A stretch of DNA of 38,563 nt from Hyphochytrium catenoides. Taxonomy: Eukaryota; Sar; Hyphochytriomycetes; Hyphochytriales; Hyphochytriaceae. Numbering within the stretch: the first letter of the stretch is position 1; each line of letters starts with the position of its first letter. The notes under the pieces were generated by a model. It made no database searches. It saw only the letters and a program-made list of their open reading frames with translations, and was not told the DNA's origin. The translations under genes and the position numbers were made by a program. This document shows positions 11,137-22,494 of this stretch, piece by piece. The stretch spans positions 3,491 to 42,053 of the forward strand of contig FLMG01000742.1 of the NCBI GenBank assembly GCA_900088475.1, read 5' to 3'.

Positions 11137-11760
11137 TCCGGTGTTCTCCTCGTGTCGACCAATAAATCTATTATGGGGCTTGTTTCAGATGCTCCTGCAG
11201 AGTAAACAGAGACCGTGGCAAGCGACAAGTCATAGCCTTCTAGGGCTGGGCGCCATCCGGTATTGATCTTTTTGAACTAGAGTGTAAGGCTGTGACGGGT
11301 GTTCAGGCTTGTCCTCGACAGGAAGCCGACATGCATGTCAAAGCCCTAGATCTCAAAGCCTAGTTATGCAAGTTTATTATAAATCAAAGTAAAACTTGAT
11401 GTCACTCAGTGACATGTCTTCTCCCAAAAGTTATGACAAGCAAATTTTCCATCAGGAAAAATGAAGATGACGAGGATAGTAGATAAGAGCGCCGGTGCAG
11501 GACGGCCTGCCTCCAGCTACCACCGGTGTGGCTCCAATAAAGGTGACTGCTTCCGGTAGCTTACATGTTATAATGTACGTCTGGAAAGGGATGGTAGGAC
11601 TTGACCAGCCTTCTTTACCGAGAGAGAGGAGAGAAGAGTCTAAGCGCTCACTATCACAGCAGTCCTTTCCCAACGTCGCCCATATTATATTCCTAGCAGT
11701 TGAGAGGCGAGGATGTCTTCTGGCGTGGTCAGCCTCTCACACGACAAGTCACTATCCTTA
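11137..11760. other. Likely 3' UTR and intergenic DNA
   Basis: This lies downstream of the minus-strand polytopic membrane protein. A minus-strand AATAAA occurs near 11370 and could serve its 3' end. A near-perfect short palindrome (GTCACTCAGTGAC) lies at about 11401-11413. No convincing gene is present. Confidence 0.45.
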
Positions 11761-14700
11761 CTACGAGGTGCCCGGTTGCAATGCACTGCCTAGCCCTTGG
11801 CGCGTGGTGGCTGCCCCTTTTTCTCCTGGCCCATCGAGGGTTAGGGAAGAAGGTGTCAGGGGAGTGTTTGGTAGTACGGCCTTTGGTGATGGTAGTGGAG
11901 GCAGTGCTCGCCGGCCATCGATCTTTCCTGGAGATGAGGAGATGGGCCTCTCCACTTCAGCACCCTTGCTGTCGATGGATGCTCTCAGTTCCTTGCTAGC
12001 TGCTGTCGCTACGACTCGTTTTTTAGATCCTCCACTAGCTTGAACGGTGCCGTCACCTCGGGCACTCTTCTTCTTGGCCCGTCGTCCGCTACCAGTGATG
12101 CTACTGATGGATGAGGTCAGAACTATGAACTCGTCCGGCCAATATATGGTAGAGACCAGGGTCCTAATAGTGAATATGACTATGGTGAGCAGAGTATCCA
12201 ATGTGTAGCTGCCTGCTGTCCACGACCACGTGCTGTTTAGAATTCGGACAGTCTCGAGCTTGTGTGGGTCTCTTGCGTAAGACTCCGTGAGATACACCAG
12301 AGCCCACAGCTGAACTAGAAAGTGCCCGAAGACAACATAGCTATAGGTTCTCCGCAAAAAGAGATCCCCAAAGAAGCAGTCCGCGAATGGTACGATCCCT
12401 ATGTACATGCAGATGACACCAATCACCGGGAGGAGTCTATTATGGGAAGTACATTTTGCAGAAAACGGTTGCGGGATGGCTTCGTCAGTATCAACCAAGG
12501 ACAGGTTCAGGACCAGAGAATGAAGTCAAAAGGATCGAAGGAGATTGAAGAGATACAGCTAAGCTATCAGGTGTAACACCCACTAGATGGAAGTGGTAAT
12601 CATTCATTTGCTCGTGCTCCCTGTACTGACCTTGAATCCCATCGTAGAAGAACGCCTGAGAAGATGAGGAAGGTGATTCCAAGATAGAGCAGATACCAGG
12701 TCTCGAAGTAGAAGAGGAGCTTGTAGGAAATGATGACGTTCGCGTAGCGCAGCCACATTGCACAGAATATGGAGAGGGAAAGTGCCAGGGAAGTTACTCG
12801 GAACTCAAAGCCTGGGTCCCAGATGACGGTCGACAGAGACAGCATTGTGGTGACCACGCAAAGCGCATGCATAAGGGTGCGCGAGCCATCCAGAAACTTT
12901 CTCAGTCCGAGGATGGTCTCTTTGTATGGATCCCTTGCTAGCGGACCCTTCTGCGTCAGGACTAACAAAAGATCTTTCTCGGCCTCCATGACAAATGAGC
13001 GGTCAAAGTAGCTAATGCTTTCGTCAGCTATGATAAGGTACCTACAAGATCAGAAAACGTAAGACGTAAGAAGGGAAACTGAGAGAGTGGCCCTGACCAA
13101 ACGGGAACGAAAAATGGTGCATATGAGAACCAGACAGCCCAGAAGATGAGATAGGTAGATGGGGCAAAAAGACAGAGGCAGTGTCTTAAGCATTTTAGAG
13201 AGTTACTTGTGTCTGGAGGGGAGATGGGGTGCAGAACACCCCTGCTGCTGGCAGGGCACAAGGGTCAGAGATTTGGAGACAGTAGAAAGCGGCAGACAAC
13301 TGTAGGGACCCCACTGGTGGCCAGACCGCTGCTGCTCGGGCAGCACACCTCTTCTTCTCTTTCCCACTATGAAAGCTTACCTGTTTTTTGGGGCTATCAA
13401 CTGCCTAATGTTATCAAGAGGAGGAACCAGGTTTCCTCCGACTGGATCTGCTTGTTGGGATCTATTGCTGGTGGCCAGGCTTAAAATTCCGGAGCTCTGT
13501 TGCTCAAACCTATTGCTGCTATCGATGGCTGGAGAAGACGACGCTGCCGTTGTTTGTAGGAGGGGTGAAGGCTTTGAAATTGAAGAGGAGGAGAGAGCGT
13601 CTGCTATTTGACTTTTGCGGTCAACAGGGGCACCATTACTAGTACCATCCCGGCCATCGCTCTTCCTCTTGTGTTGCCTTTTCTGTGCAGCAACTTCTTC
13701 TTCTCTCTTCCTGACCTTCTCAGGTGAATCGCCTGTGACTCTCTTGAAGCGGATGGGGCACCGGATAAGCATAAATCTGTTCGTCGCATAGAAGCCATTG
13801 GCGGTATAGCGCAGCGAGAAGATTGTAGCAGTGAAGAGGGCGTTGGAGGCGAAGACCCGAGGTCTGACTGGAATGCCCCAAAGTTGGATTGCGTCTACCT
13901 GAGTGCCTTCATACGAAGACAGCTGGAGGATAAGCCCTAACCTGTAGAGAAGGAGGAGAGTAAGGTGAGTGTGGTCACAACGACGTTAAGACATAAGTCA
14001 GTGCTTGGGTTTATGGATGAATATATGGCAGGTAAGGGCAAGGACATTTGCACTTGCTGATCAAACTTAGAGATCTGGGAAGGAGAATAATATAACATGA
14101 GGTAGGCAGGTTAAGAGATAGATGACCAGCCATCGAATTGGTGATATCAGACACCCAGATGGCGATAGCATTGTTATAGACGGTAGTGGACGTAGCCAAG
14201 TGTCTATCAACCCGTGGCAAGAGTAAGACGGTCCTACTAATGCATTAGACGCCCACTGGCGTGGCATCATAAGCTCGGCGTACCTGCAATATACGAAAGC
14301 AGACAAGAAAGCTGCGCAGATGAAAAACGCCCTTCTCACTTTGGTTCTGTTTGTTTTCAACGGATGTCCATCCAGTGAATAGTTGTATAAGGTGCACCAG
14401 AAGGCGTAGGAGGCTATTGTCGAGAACCTCCAATCCCATTGTAAGCCTAGCCCCAGCGCATAGACTACCGGGATGACCTGTGGGATAAGGTACCGAAACT
14501 CAAAGGAGCTCCAAACCATGGAAAGGATCGGATAACTGAAGTCTGGTACAGCGTTCAGCATGACTGAAAAGGCTAGCACTACAGAAAGAAGGCCGAACCA
14601 CGGACAGAGAGGATGTTCAGGCAGTTCTATAGCTGCCCAAAAGATGGCTTCGCTGGATATGAAGAGGACCGGAGACAGAAGGTCGATCATCTTTTTTAAT

Positions 14701-15125
14701 CGAGAACCGCGGTAACAGTTGAAGTACCAGCGGCTCAGCCAAGCAGGAAACAGAAGCCGGCTAACACTTTCGTCCGAGGAATACTCCGGTCGTCTCATTA
14801 CTCCTGGCTCTAGCGTGTACCAGACCTTCTCCTCACTATTTACATACTTTATCTTGTCCTTCAGCTGGTACGGCCGCCTTTCCACCTCTTGCCTACTGTC
14901 TCGGACGTAGGTGAAGCTGGTAGTGGCCTCATCTTCCTCGCCTGCTAGTTTTTCAGCGAGGGCTGTAAGGTGCTCCTTCGCTTCATGCTGGGCGTACCAG
15001 CCACTGAGGCTTCGAGACGGTGGACATAGTTCTCGGTCAGAACTTTTGTCCTCAGTGCTGGAGGCGCTCTCCTCCGGAGCGACCTTGTTGGAGGATAAGG
15101 TTGATGTTGACGGGCTCTTTCTCAT
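11761..15125 (-). CDS. Polytopic membrane protein of unknown family, complete, 829 residues
   Basis: Four exons (15125-14284, 13941-13381, 13041-12631, 12436-11761) join in frame from ATG to TAG. All three introns are phase 2 and each splits an Arg codon. The protein starts with about 140 polar residues (Ser/Thr/Glu-rich), then has some ten to twelve hydrophobic segments. In the first exon these are near residues 147-166, 177-193, 213-229, 235-250 and 265-280. More follow near residue 315 and around 520-600, then three in the last exon (about 606-630, 636-655, 680-700). A polar Lys/Ser-rich insert of about 130 residues (about 335-465) sits mid-protein, and the C-terminal 110 residues are Ser/Pro/Lys-rich, so loops and ends are probably cytosolic. 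There is no signal peptide and no transporter motif I recognise. Role unknown: a transporter or membrane scaffold is possible but not shown. Confidence 0.8.
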
Positions 15126-15929
15126 GGTGTGCCTCCTTGTCCTACTTCAAACATGATGCTGTTTGCCGAAGAATCTTTGAGGGTCCACATAGCCCGTGTT
15201 AGTGCTGCGGGAGGAAGCTCCACCGCTTGTCGGTGGCGGATGTCGTCACCAGCAAGCCTATTATCGCCCCCAGCAAGGAGAATTAACAGTGTAACACTAC
15301 CCTCGCGGGCGAGAAGATGAGCTATTGCCACTGCTCTAAAATTTGTCGCCACATTCACTAAAAGAGATTTCTTCTCCTTAGGCTACCGTTCTCCACCTCT
15401 CCTCTTCCATTGGTTCCGTAAAAAGATGTTGAAGGAGAAGATAAGCCAGCAGCGACTTAGGTCCGTTGCAAGCCCAACACAGAATTGGTACGGTAGCGGA
15501 GACGGTGGGTAAGGAGAGAGGTTAGAATGATTGCATGGCAATGCGACCGCTCCTCGATTGACGAAGCCGGTGTGGCTTTGACAGCTGCTTGTTATGAAGA
15601 AGCAGGCTCTTTGGGGCGATCTGACTAGCTCTAACTAGTGTCCGAGCACTATCCGAGTCTCTGGTGGCTTTTAGAGCAGAAGCAGCTCAGGTATTGGAGA
15701 ACCAGCAGCTCAAGACGAGCAACCAGCAAAAGTGCGTCATGCAGAGCAGATGGTGTGCAATGTAATTGGGGCGGCGCAGCAGTGTCAATACCACCCTAAA
15801 GTTCAATCCAATAAAGAGGAAGGAGATGTTGCTAGTCTCCGGAGAAAAGATCAAGCAGCAGGTCCTTAATCCAGCCGCAGATGCACTAGCGGCACTGCTC
15901 ACAAAAAGGTTGACCCGCCTAGAGCGTAA

Positions 15930-15981
15930 AAAGAGAGAGAGAGAGAGGGATAGAGAGAGAGAGAGAGGGATAGAGACAGAG

Positions 15982-16016
<35 letters not shown>

Positions 16017-16060
16017 GGGGGAGAGAAAAGAGAGAGTAGAGAAGAGGAGAGGGAGAGGGT
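15930..16060. repeat. GA/GGGA microsatellite tract
   Basis: A purine tract of about 130 bases on the plus strand made of interrupted GA dinucleotides. It faces a long CT tract about 600 bases downstream, so the two could pair as an inverted repeat. Pure purine/pyrimidine tracts of this kind are prone to slippage. Confidence 0.9.
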
Positions 16061-16616
16061 GCAGCAAAAGAGGAGAGCAGCAGCAGGTGGGAGGAGAGAA
16101 GTGGTCTGCCCGCTGGTGATGGGTTTGGGGCTTGGTAGTAAAGAGGAGGGTCTGCTGCTGCTGCTGCTGTTACTGACGTTGTTCCCCTCTTCTGCCTCTG
16201 TCTCCCTCCTCCGTAGCTCTCCCCCTCCTTCCCCTTTCTTCCCTGTGCGAAGCCGTTACAAGCTGTCCTTGGGACGAAATTGACTGTCAAATATCATCAA
16301 ATATCGGTATAATTAACAAAGGGTGATGGTTCTTCCTGAGTTTGAGGACAGTATTCACAGAATCAGACAATTGACCAATCGTCAAAACTTGATGCTTGAC
16401 ACAGATGTGAGAAAAAAAAGTGTTGTCTATTTTTTAATCGGACTGGAAGAACCAACCACAAAATTCATTAATTCACATTCTAAAGACTGTGAACAAAGCA
16501 GACACGAAGAGAAACTTCACCATGTGGGTCTTTCTGACCCGTTTTCCTGACAAGGTCCAATCTTTATGTCTTGTCTGTCTGTCCTGCTGAAATCATGCGC
16601 TCCCTGCTCGTGGGAG

Positions 16617-16717
16617 TTCTCTCTCTCTCACTCTCTCTCATTATCTCTCTCTCTCTCTCNNNNNNNNNNNNNNNNNNNNNNNNNNNNNNNNNNNNNNNNN
16701 NNNNNNNNNNNNNNNNN

Positions 16718-16754
<37 letters not shown>

Positions 16755-16770
16755 GTCTCTCTCTCTCACT
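16617..16770. repeat. CT microsatellite interrupted by an assembly gap (N 16660-16717)
   Basis: CT dinucleotides run into 58 undetermined bases and resume on the other side. The gap was very likely left because reads could not span or resolve the repeat, so the true length is unknown. Confidence 0.95.
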
Positions 16771-16799
16771 GTTGTCATCTGCCTGTTATTGTCATCTGC

Positions 16800-17041
16800 C
16801 TCTCTCTCTTTCTCTCTCTCTCTTTTTGTTATATTGTCTCTCTCTTTGTTATCATCATCTGCCTCTCTGTCACTCCTCCTGTCTCTTGTCATATGCCTCT
16901 TTCTCTCTCGCTCTGTCTAAAGTCGTCTCCTTCTCTCTCGCCCTCTGTCTAAAGTCACCTGCCTCTCTGTCTCCTCTCTGTCTCTTCTCGTCGGCCTCTC
17001 TTATATCTCTTTCTCTCGCATTCCTCTCTTCCGTTCCTCTG

Positions 17042-17089
<48 letters not shown>
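16800..17089. repeat. Degenerate CT/CTGT-rich tract ending in a pure TC run
   Basis: Imperfect copies containing CTCTCT, CATCTGCC and GTCTAAAGTC recur from 16770 on. The pure TC run is at 17043-17089. This looks like a decayed microsatellite with short higher-order units (for example GTCATCTGCC and TAAAGTC blocks), not a gene. Confidence 0.8.
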
Positions 17090-17092
<3 letters not shown>

Positions 17093-17498
17093 ACAAAGTG
17101 AGACAGAGCTACTCTTCTGCTTGATGTCTTCCCTCTGCTGATGAGTGGGCCCCAAGTTGAAGGAGGAGGGCCTTGAGCTGTTGGTCTCTGTCCTCGCGCT
17201 GACCGGACGACACTATCATCACTACTCATCCTGCCCTGTTGATACGATCAAGCTGCGGGGTAATACAAGGACACTGCCGGCGGCTGGAGGGGCACTAGGA
17301 CACGTGCTAGAGACTGCGGTGCTGAGCTCCATTGCGAACAACAGCTTCTCCTCCACAGTCTCTCCTCACACTCCAGTCCAGGCGCTGGGTGATCCTGGAA
17401 GTTCAGCGTGGCCCTCTGAGCTCTTTTACCGCTTAGAATAGACTAGAGAAGAAGGAAAATGGGGACACGGTTGCTGAAGACAAGCGTCGAAGCTGCAG

Positions 17499-20442
17499 CT
17501 GTCGGCTGCGCTACTCTCTTCGTGGTCCCATCATTCACTCAGTCGGGTTGGGACAGTTGGAGTTCCTGAACCCGGGAGAGCTAGGAGTAGACAGCAAAGG
17601 AAGGATTCTCTTTTTGAGGAGAATGGATAGTCAGACCTCAGCAGGTACGAGGAGAGCCATGCACCTTATTAGGAGAAGTCGAGGGAAGGGCCGGTGGGCT
17701 TTGAAGAAGAGCGGTACCTAAGTTGTAGGACGAGTGGGCACGGAAGAGTCATAAGAGGATGAACTTCGTTCCGTTGACATGGTGATCGAGGAGGAGCCCT
17801 AAGGCCTCATGAGAATAAAAGCTAACCAGCCGACGATGAAAAGAGATAGAAAGGGAGATAGACAACCGAGAGATTAGAAAGACAGGACCAGAAGGGGAGA
17901 GGGATAACGGGTAAGGAGAAGCTTAGAGCAATTCCAAACTTCAAATTAGCGAAGTTAAGAGCAGAGGTTGACTGTTTATCCTGCTAATAGGGAACGAGGA
18001 CAGTGCCGTCACAGGCGACTCTCCGACGGGTTGCAAGGTGAGCCTGCCCTAAAGCGATACACGTTTAGCTCGTGACGTCCATCTAAAGTAGTGGACCTTC
18101 CGTGGTCTTCAGGGAGATCATGCTTTTCTCTTGGTATCGTGACTCCACCCTCTTGCATATATGCTATTGCGGTCTTCTTCTTATGTCATAGGGACCTCTT
18201 TTGGCCGTTCTTCTCTCTTTCTATCCGTTTTGTCTCTATGCTAACGTCTCTGGGTCTCTCCTGGTAGGTGGTCAACCTAGGACATCGGATCTTAATACCT
18301 GGCTTCATCGACGGACATACTCACGCGCCTCAGGCTTCCTTTGCGGGCCTCGGGATGGAGCTTCAGTTACTCGATTGGCTTAACCAGTTCACGTTCCCAA
18401 GGGAATCAAGGTGAGCGCGCAGTTTCGAATAGTGAAAAGGATATGCTTGCCTTCCTCACTCTTGGAGCGCTGGTCGTATTGTGCTTTCATGCGCTTCATA
18501 GGTCGGCATTGCTGCCGTCTCTTCTGGGCTTCAGCCTGTCGTTACGGTTTCTCCTGCCTATTTCCTCCAATTGATCTTTGTAAACTATGTTTGAATGGCG
18601 ACCCCTCCTGTCGTAGGCTTACCCTCCTCATCAGTAAACAAACTTCTCATCTCTTCTGCTCTCCTTTCCTGCCTCGCTCAGGTTCTCTGACCTCAAATAC
18701 GCGGAGCAGGTCTATAGAAAGGTAGTGAAGCGTCACATCGCTTGCGGCACTACCACCTGCTCGTACTTTGCCACAATCCACCTAGAGGCCTCCAAACTTC
18801 TCTGTGACATCGTTAAAGAATATGGACAGAGAGGATTTATAGGAAAGGTCAATATGGATAGGAACTCTCCTGACTATTACGTCGAGGAGACGAAGAAGAG
18901 CATTGAGGACACGGAAGCTTTTGTCTCTTATGCTTTGGCGGAGGAGAGAAGAGATCTCATCACCCCTGTCATCACTCCCCGGTTTGTCCCCAGCGTGACG
19001 CCAGCATTGATGACCGCTCTTAGCAACATATCCAAGAAGTTTGACCCTGTTCTTCCTGTCCAGTCACATATGGGAGAGAATCCACGTACGCCAATTAACG
19101 CGTATCTTCTCTATCCGGAAGTCTTTTTCTTGCTAGGCTTTCCGCTCAGCGTTCGTCTCTGATGCATGAGGCTCCATGTCGACTTGTGCGGAAATTTCCT
19201 CTCTGGGCCCGGTCCCGCAAATCGATTTCTCCTCTTGTTCTCTCCCTCACCCGTCTCCAAGCTAACTTCATCGCTGCACCGCAGGGGAATGCTCGTGGGT
19301 CCTGCAACTGCACCCCGAGTGCAATTCGTATGCAGATGTCTACGACAAGTATGGACTCCTTCACCATCGCACCTACATGGCCCACTGCATCTACTGCTCA
19401 AAGGATGAGAGACAGCTGCTCGCTACCAGAGGATCTGGAGTTATTCACTGTCCAAACTCTAATTTCCACCTAAGCAGCGGGGTGTTGAATGTAAAGAGGA
19501 TGATCGCTGAAGGCGTAAAAGTTGGTGAGTTTGCAAATAGATTGCAAGACGAAACAAGAAGTCAAACAGTTTGAAGGAGGGGCTCTTGGTTTGTCCGGAG
19601 TAGGAGTAAGAACGGGTAAAATGAGGCTGGGCCTGTGTTCGACGAAAGGGAAACTAGATAAAGTTCTTATGATTGATCTCGTGCCTACTTGCAGGACTGG
19701 GAACCGATGTGTCTGGAGGCTTTTCATCATCCATTTTGGACGCTATCCGCAATTCTCTGACAGCGTCAAAACTTGTCTCAATCAATCATGGTGAGCATGA
19801 GTCATCCTTTACCGGGGCCTCGAGGCAGCAACATGGGGCCCCCTTGCCAGTCTCTCTTCCTCTTTAGTTAACGCTTTCGCGGTGACGTCCGTTGTTACAC
19901 ATTCCATAATTCAATAATGCTGGCTAAGTGCCGAGCGTCTAATCTGTGCCCGCTCCCTGGTGCAGATAGTTTGCCAGAGGCTGCAGCAGACGGCAGCCCA
20001 GGAGACTGGGAGAGTCTTACCGTGGAGGAAGCCTTCCACCTTGCCACAGTTGGAGGGGCGGAGTGTCTGGGTTTAGAGGATCAAGTAGGCAACTTTATGG
20101 TAAGCGAAGGTGCCTAATCTTACAGTGCTATCAGGGTATCACTGTTTCTTACAAGGATGTATGTTCTTTCCTTTGGTGTTGCCAAGTATCAGCTCTTATT
20201 GCGTTTTGGCTCTCTTCCGTCCCTTGCAAGCTCTTCTTGCTCTTGCTAATCTGATCTTCTTCCGACCTTCGCAGGAAGGAAAGTTCTTTGACGCTCTTGT
20301 GATCAACGCCCGAGTGCCAGACAGCCCGATTGACCTCTACGAAGAGGACAGCACATATGACGAGTTTCATAAATTTCTTTTCAATGGAGATGATAGGAAC
20401 ATTGAGCAGGTTTACGTCGCTGGGCGGAAGATAAAGGGCTAG
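17499..20442 (+). CDS. GDA: Guanine deaminase (guanine aminohydrolase), 5' end incomplete
   Basis: It converts guanine to xanthine and ammonia in cytosolic purine catabolism or salvage. It belongs to the amidohydrolase (cyclic deaminase) superfamily and is zinc dependent. Exons are about 17499-17644, 17991-18037, 18268-18410, 18682-19085, 19285-19524, 19695-19790, 19966-20099 and 20275-20442. All phases agree and the frame ends at TAG. From the Arg at 17521 it reads 451 residues, close to the roughly 454 of the human enzyme. Metal ligands are visible: the HTH motif (His74, His76) in PGFIDGHTHA, His234 in QSHMGEN, His273 in MAHC and Asp324 in GLGTDVSGG. The 39- and 51-residue spacings of the last three match the human enzyme as I recall it. 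Other family blocks include CGTTTCSYFATIH, ITPRF, HCPNSN and GDDRNIE. The start codon is not in the first recognised exon, where a stop lies upstream with no in-frame ATG, so a short 5' exon is missing, possibly inside the microsatellite region. A small acidic insert (residues about 352-368) is lineage-specific. Confidence 0.95.
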
Positions 20443-20837
20443 GACCAGCAATAGGGCACTAGGTGAGAAAAGATAAGGCCAGAGGGTGTTGGTATGGCGG
20501 ACAGGACGCTCAAATATACAGCCATCACAAGCTAGCTTTGGCTGCAAGTGCATCTGCATCAGACTGACGATTGTGACGGCCCGAAGCCATAAACATGTGA
20601 ATAGCCACATGACATGCACTCCAAGCCATGACATAATAGAGTAGATAAACTAAAAACAACTAGAAAGGGTGTAGGTAGCGTTACTAAAAATATATAAAGC
20701 TAAGTTGTAAACACATCTATCTATTTATCTCTCCTCCTATCCACTGCCAACAATGCCATATCTACGATTGAGAGATTAAGCAGAGTAGAACAAAGAAGCC
20801 AAGGCTTCTCAATCATGCTTCCGAATCAATGGCATCT
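20443..20837. other. Short intergenic region between convergent guanine deaminase and dynein genes
   Basis: Both 3' UTRs must lie in about 395 bases. The region is AT-richer around 20640-20730, and I see no canonical AATAAA on either strand that I would rely on. Confidence 0.6.
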
Positions 20838-22494
20838 CTAGACCACCACATCCATGATGAGAGCCACACCCGCTAGAATCCACCTCGCGGGTGGCGATTT
20901 GGTCTTCAGCTGGGCTGTGAAGACGTAAGTCGGGCCTCTTCTCTCTGTCTTATAGCAAGGGCACTGATAGTAGCCCTTATCATCAGCCTTATCTGTAGAA
21001 ATAGCCTTGCAAAGCACCACTGGCATCTTGCAGAACATTTCCTTTGGCAACGCACGCTGTACAGAGCCAACCTTAGCGTCCCATCGCGCCCCTTGAAGAG
21101 AGAGGCCAAAGATATAAGCACCATCTCTGGATGGTTGATCTATGCCCTCCGGCATCTTGTCTGTCACGTCCGTAAGAATCATCAGTTTATCCAGCTCCCA
21201 GTGGTTGCGCTGAGCTGAGACCTATAGAGGTAGCCGTGAGTACTAATGAGGTAGCAACCTAAGGGCAGAGGGACTTCCTCTTGAACAACAACATTGTAGA
21301 GATTAACGATTGAACCGCAAAAAAGAGGATGATAGAATGTAGAACAGCAAGCTCTGTGTAGGAGAGAATGTCATGTCATTAGCTAAACAGACCAGACGGC
21401 ATACCTGCATGATTGCCGTGAGGAATGACTGCGGATTGATAAGCCCAGAGATCCAAGTCACTTTGGGAATCTCAGATGGATTGGAGCACCACTCTTCCAG
21501 CTGTGCTAGCCGACTGTTAAAGTCCAGCAACCAACTCCCAAGAGGACGAAGGGATGGCCAAGAGCGCTTGGTCCATTCTGGTATTGCAAGAGGAGGGTGG
21601 TCACAAGGAGGTAAGACTAAGGCCCATCGAGAATCTAAGGGAGGTAAAGAGCAAGGACACAACCGCAAGAGGGAAAGCAAAGTAAGAAGGGTTTACCTGC
21701 CGGCACTCTGTCTAGATAGAGTGATTCTACAAGAGCGTCCATAGCATCCGACATGGTAAGCTCTCCTTGAAAGCCCAGGTTCAGCTCGTTCAGAGAGCGC
21801 ACAATCTCAGCCAGAAGGACGTTCATCTGATCACACTCTTGCAGGAACACATTCTGGTAGGGTCCAACTTCGTCCAGGCCGCTAAGAGTAGTCGGGTTTT
21901 AGGGGAGCGGTGAGTGGAACAGGATTGAAGAAATATACTATGCTACTGGGTCCTCCCATCAGATGCGGAACAGAATCAAACCAAGGATCCTCGAAGTTTT
22001 AGTCGCGCGGAAGAATCTTCATGAGAGTGACTGGTAATGGTATGAGATGCGAAAAGATGTAGGAAGTGGCATAGGGAGAGAGAGCCTCCTTACCGAGCCA
22101 CATCATCTGTATCAAACTTCTTCTCTCCGAACCGCTCTAAGATATCCTTTAGCGCTTGCTCTGCCACCACTGAAGGAGAATTGCCTCCCTCCACTGCATC
22201 AAAGATAAAGCGGATAGAGGGGGATTTACATTGTGCATGTCAGATAAGGGGGAGAAGTAGGAGTTTGATCGCCCCTTTGTGCTTTACGTTGGGACTCTTA
22301 CCTGACGCTCCCTTCTCTCGCGGCTGCAAATCCATTAAAGTCCGAAACATATTCTCACTCTGAGTTGTTCTGAAATCTATCTCGGCGTTTGGATGGAGCC
22401 CAAAGGCAACTGGTGTCTCTTGTTTTAGCTCTGTGTCTATGTGCTCTAAATATTTGTCATAGGAGGTAGCAGGCGGAGACACGAAGGAGTTGCC
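20838..22494 (-). other. Dynein C-terminal domain
   Basis: Exons 22494-22302, 22193-22094, 21881-21697, 21577-21405 and 21221-20838 hold the C-terminal signatures that decide the subclass ([31 protein letters not shown]-like [16 protein letters not shown]). The chain ends IMDVVV and then TAG. Confidence 0.9.

Larger units (their letters stand above)
15126..17498. other. Intergenic region between divergent genes, with microsatellites and an assembly gap
   Basis: It should contain divergent promoters for the minus-strand polytopic gene and for guanine deaminase, and the unseen first exon of the latter. It is dominated by a GA tract, CT tracts and the N gap, described separately. Reading frames through the tracts (Arg-Glu or Ser-Leu repeats) are artefacts of the dinucleotides. 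No promoter motif stands out. Confidence 0.6.

Noticed and set aside
15766-17229. Long frames of Arg-Glu, Ser-Leu or similar repeats on both strands
   Set aside because: They are translations of GA and CT microsatellites, some running through N bases. No codon or splice evidence.
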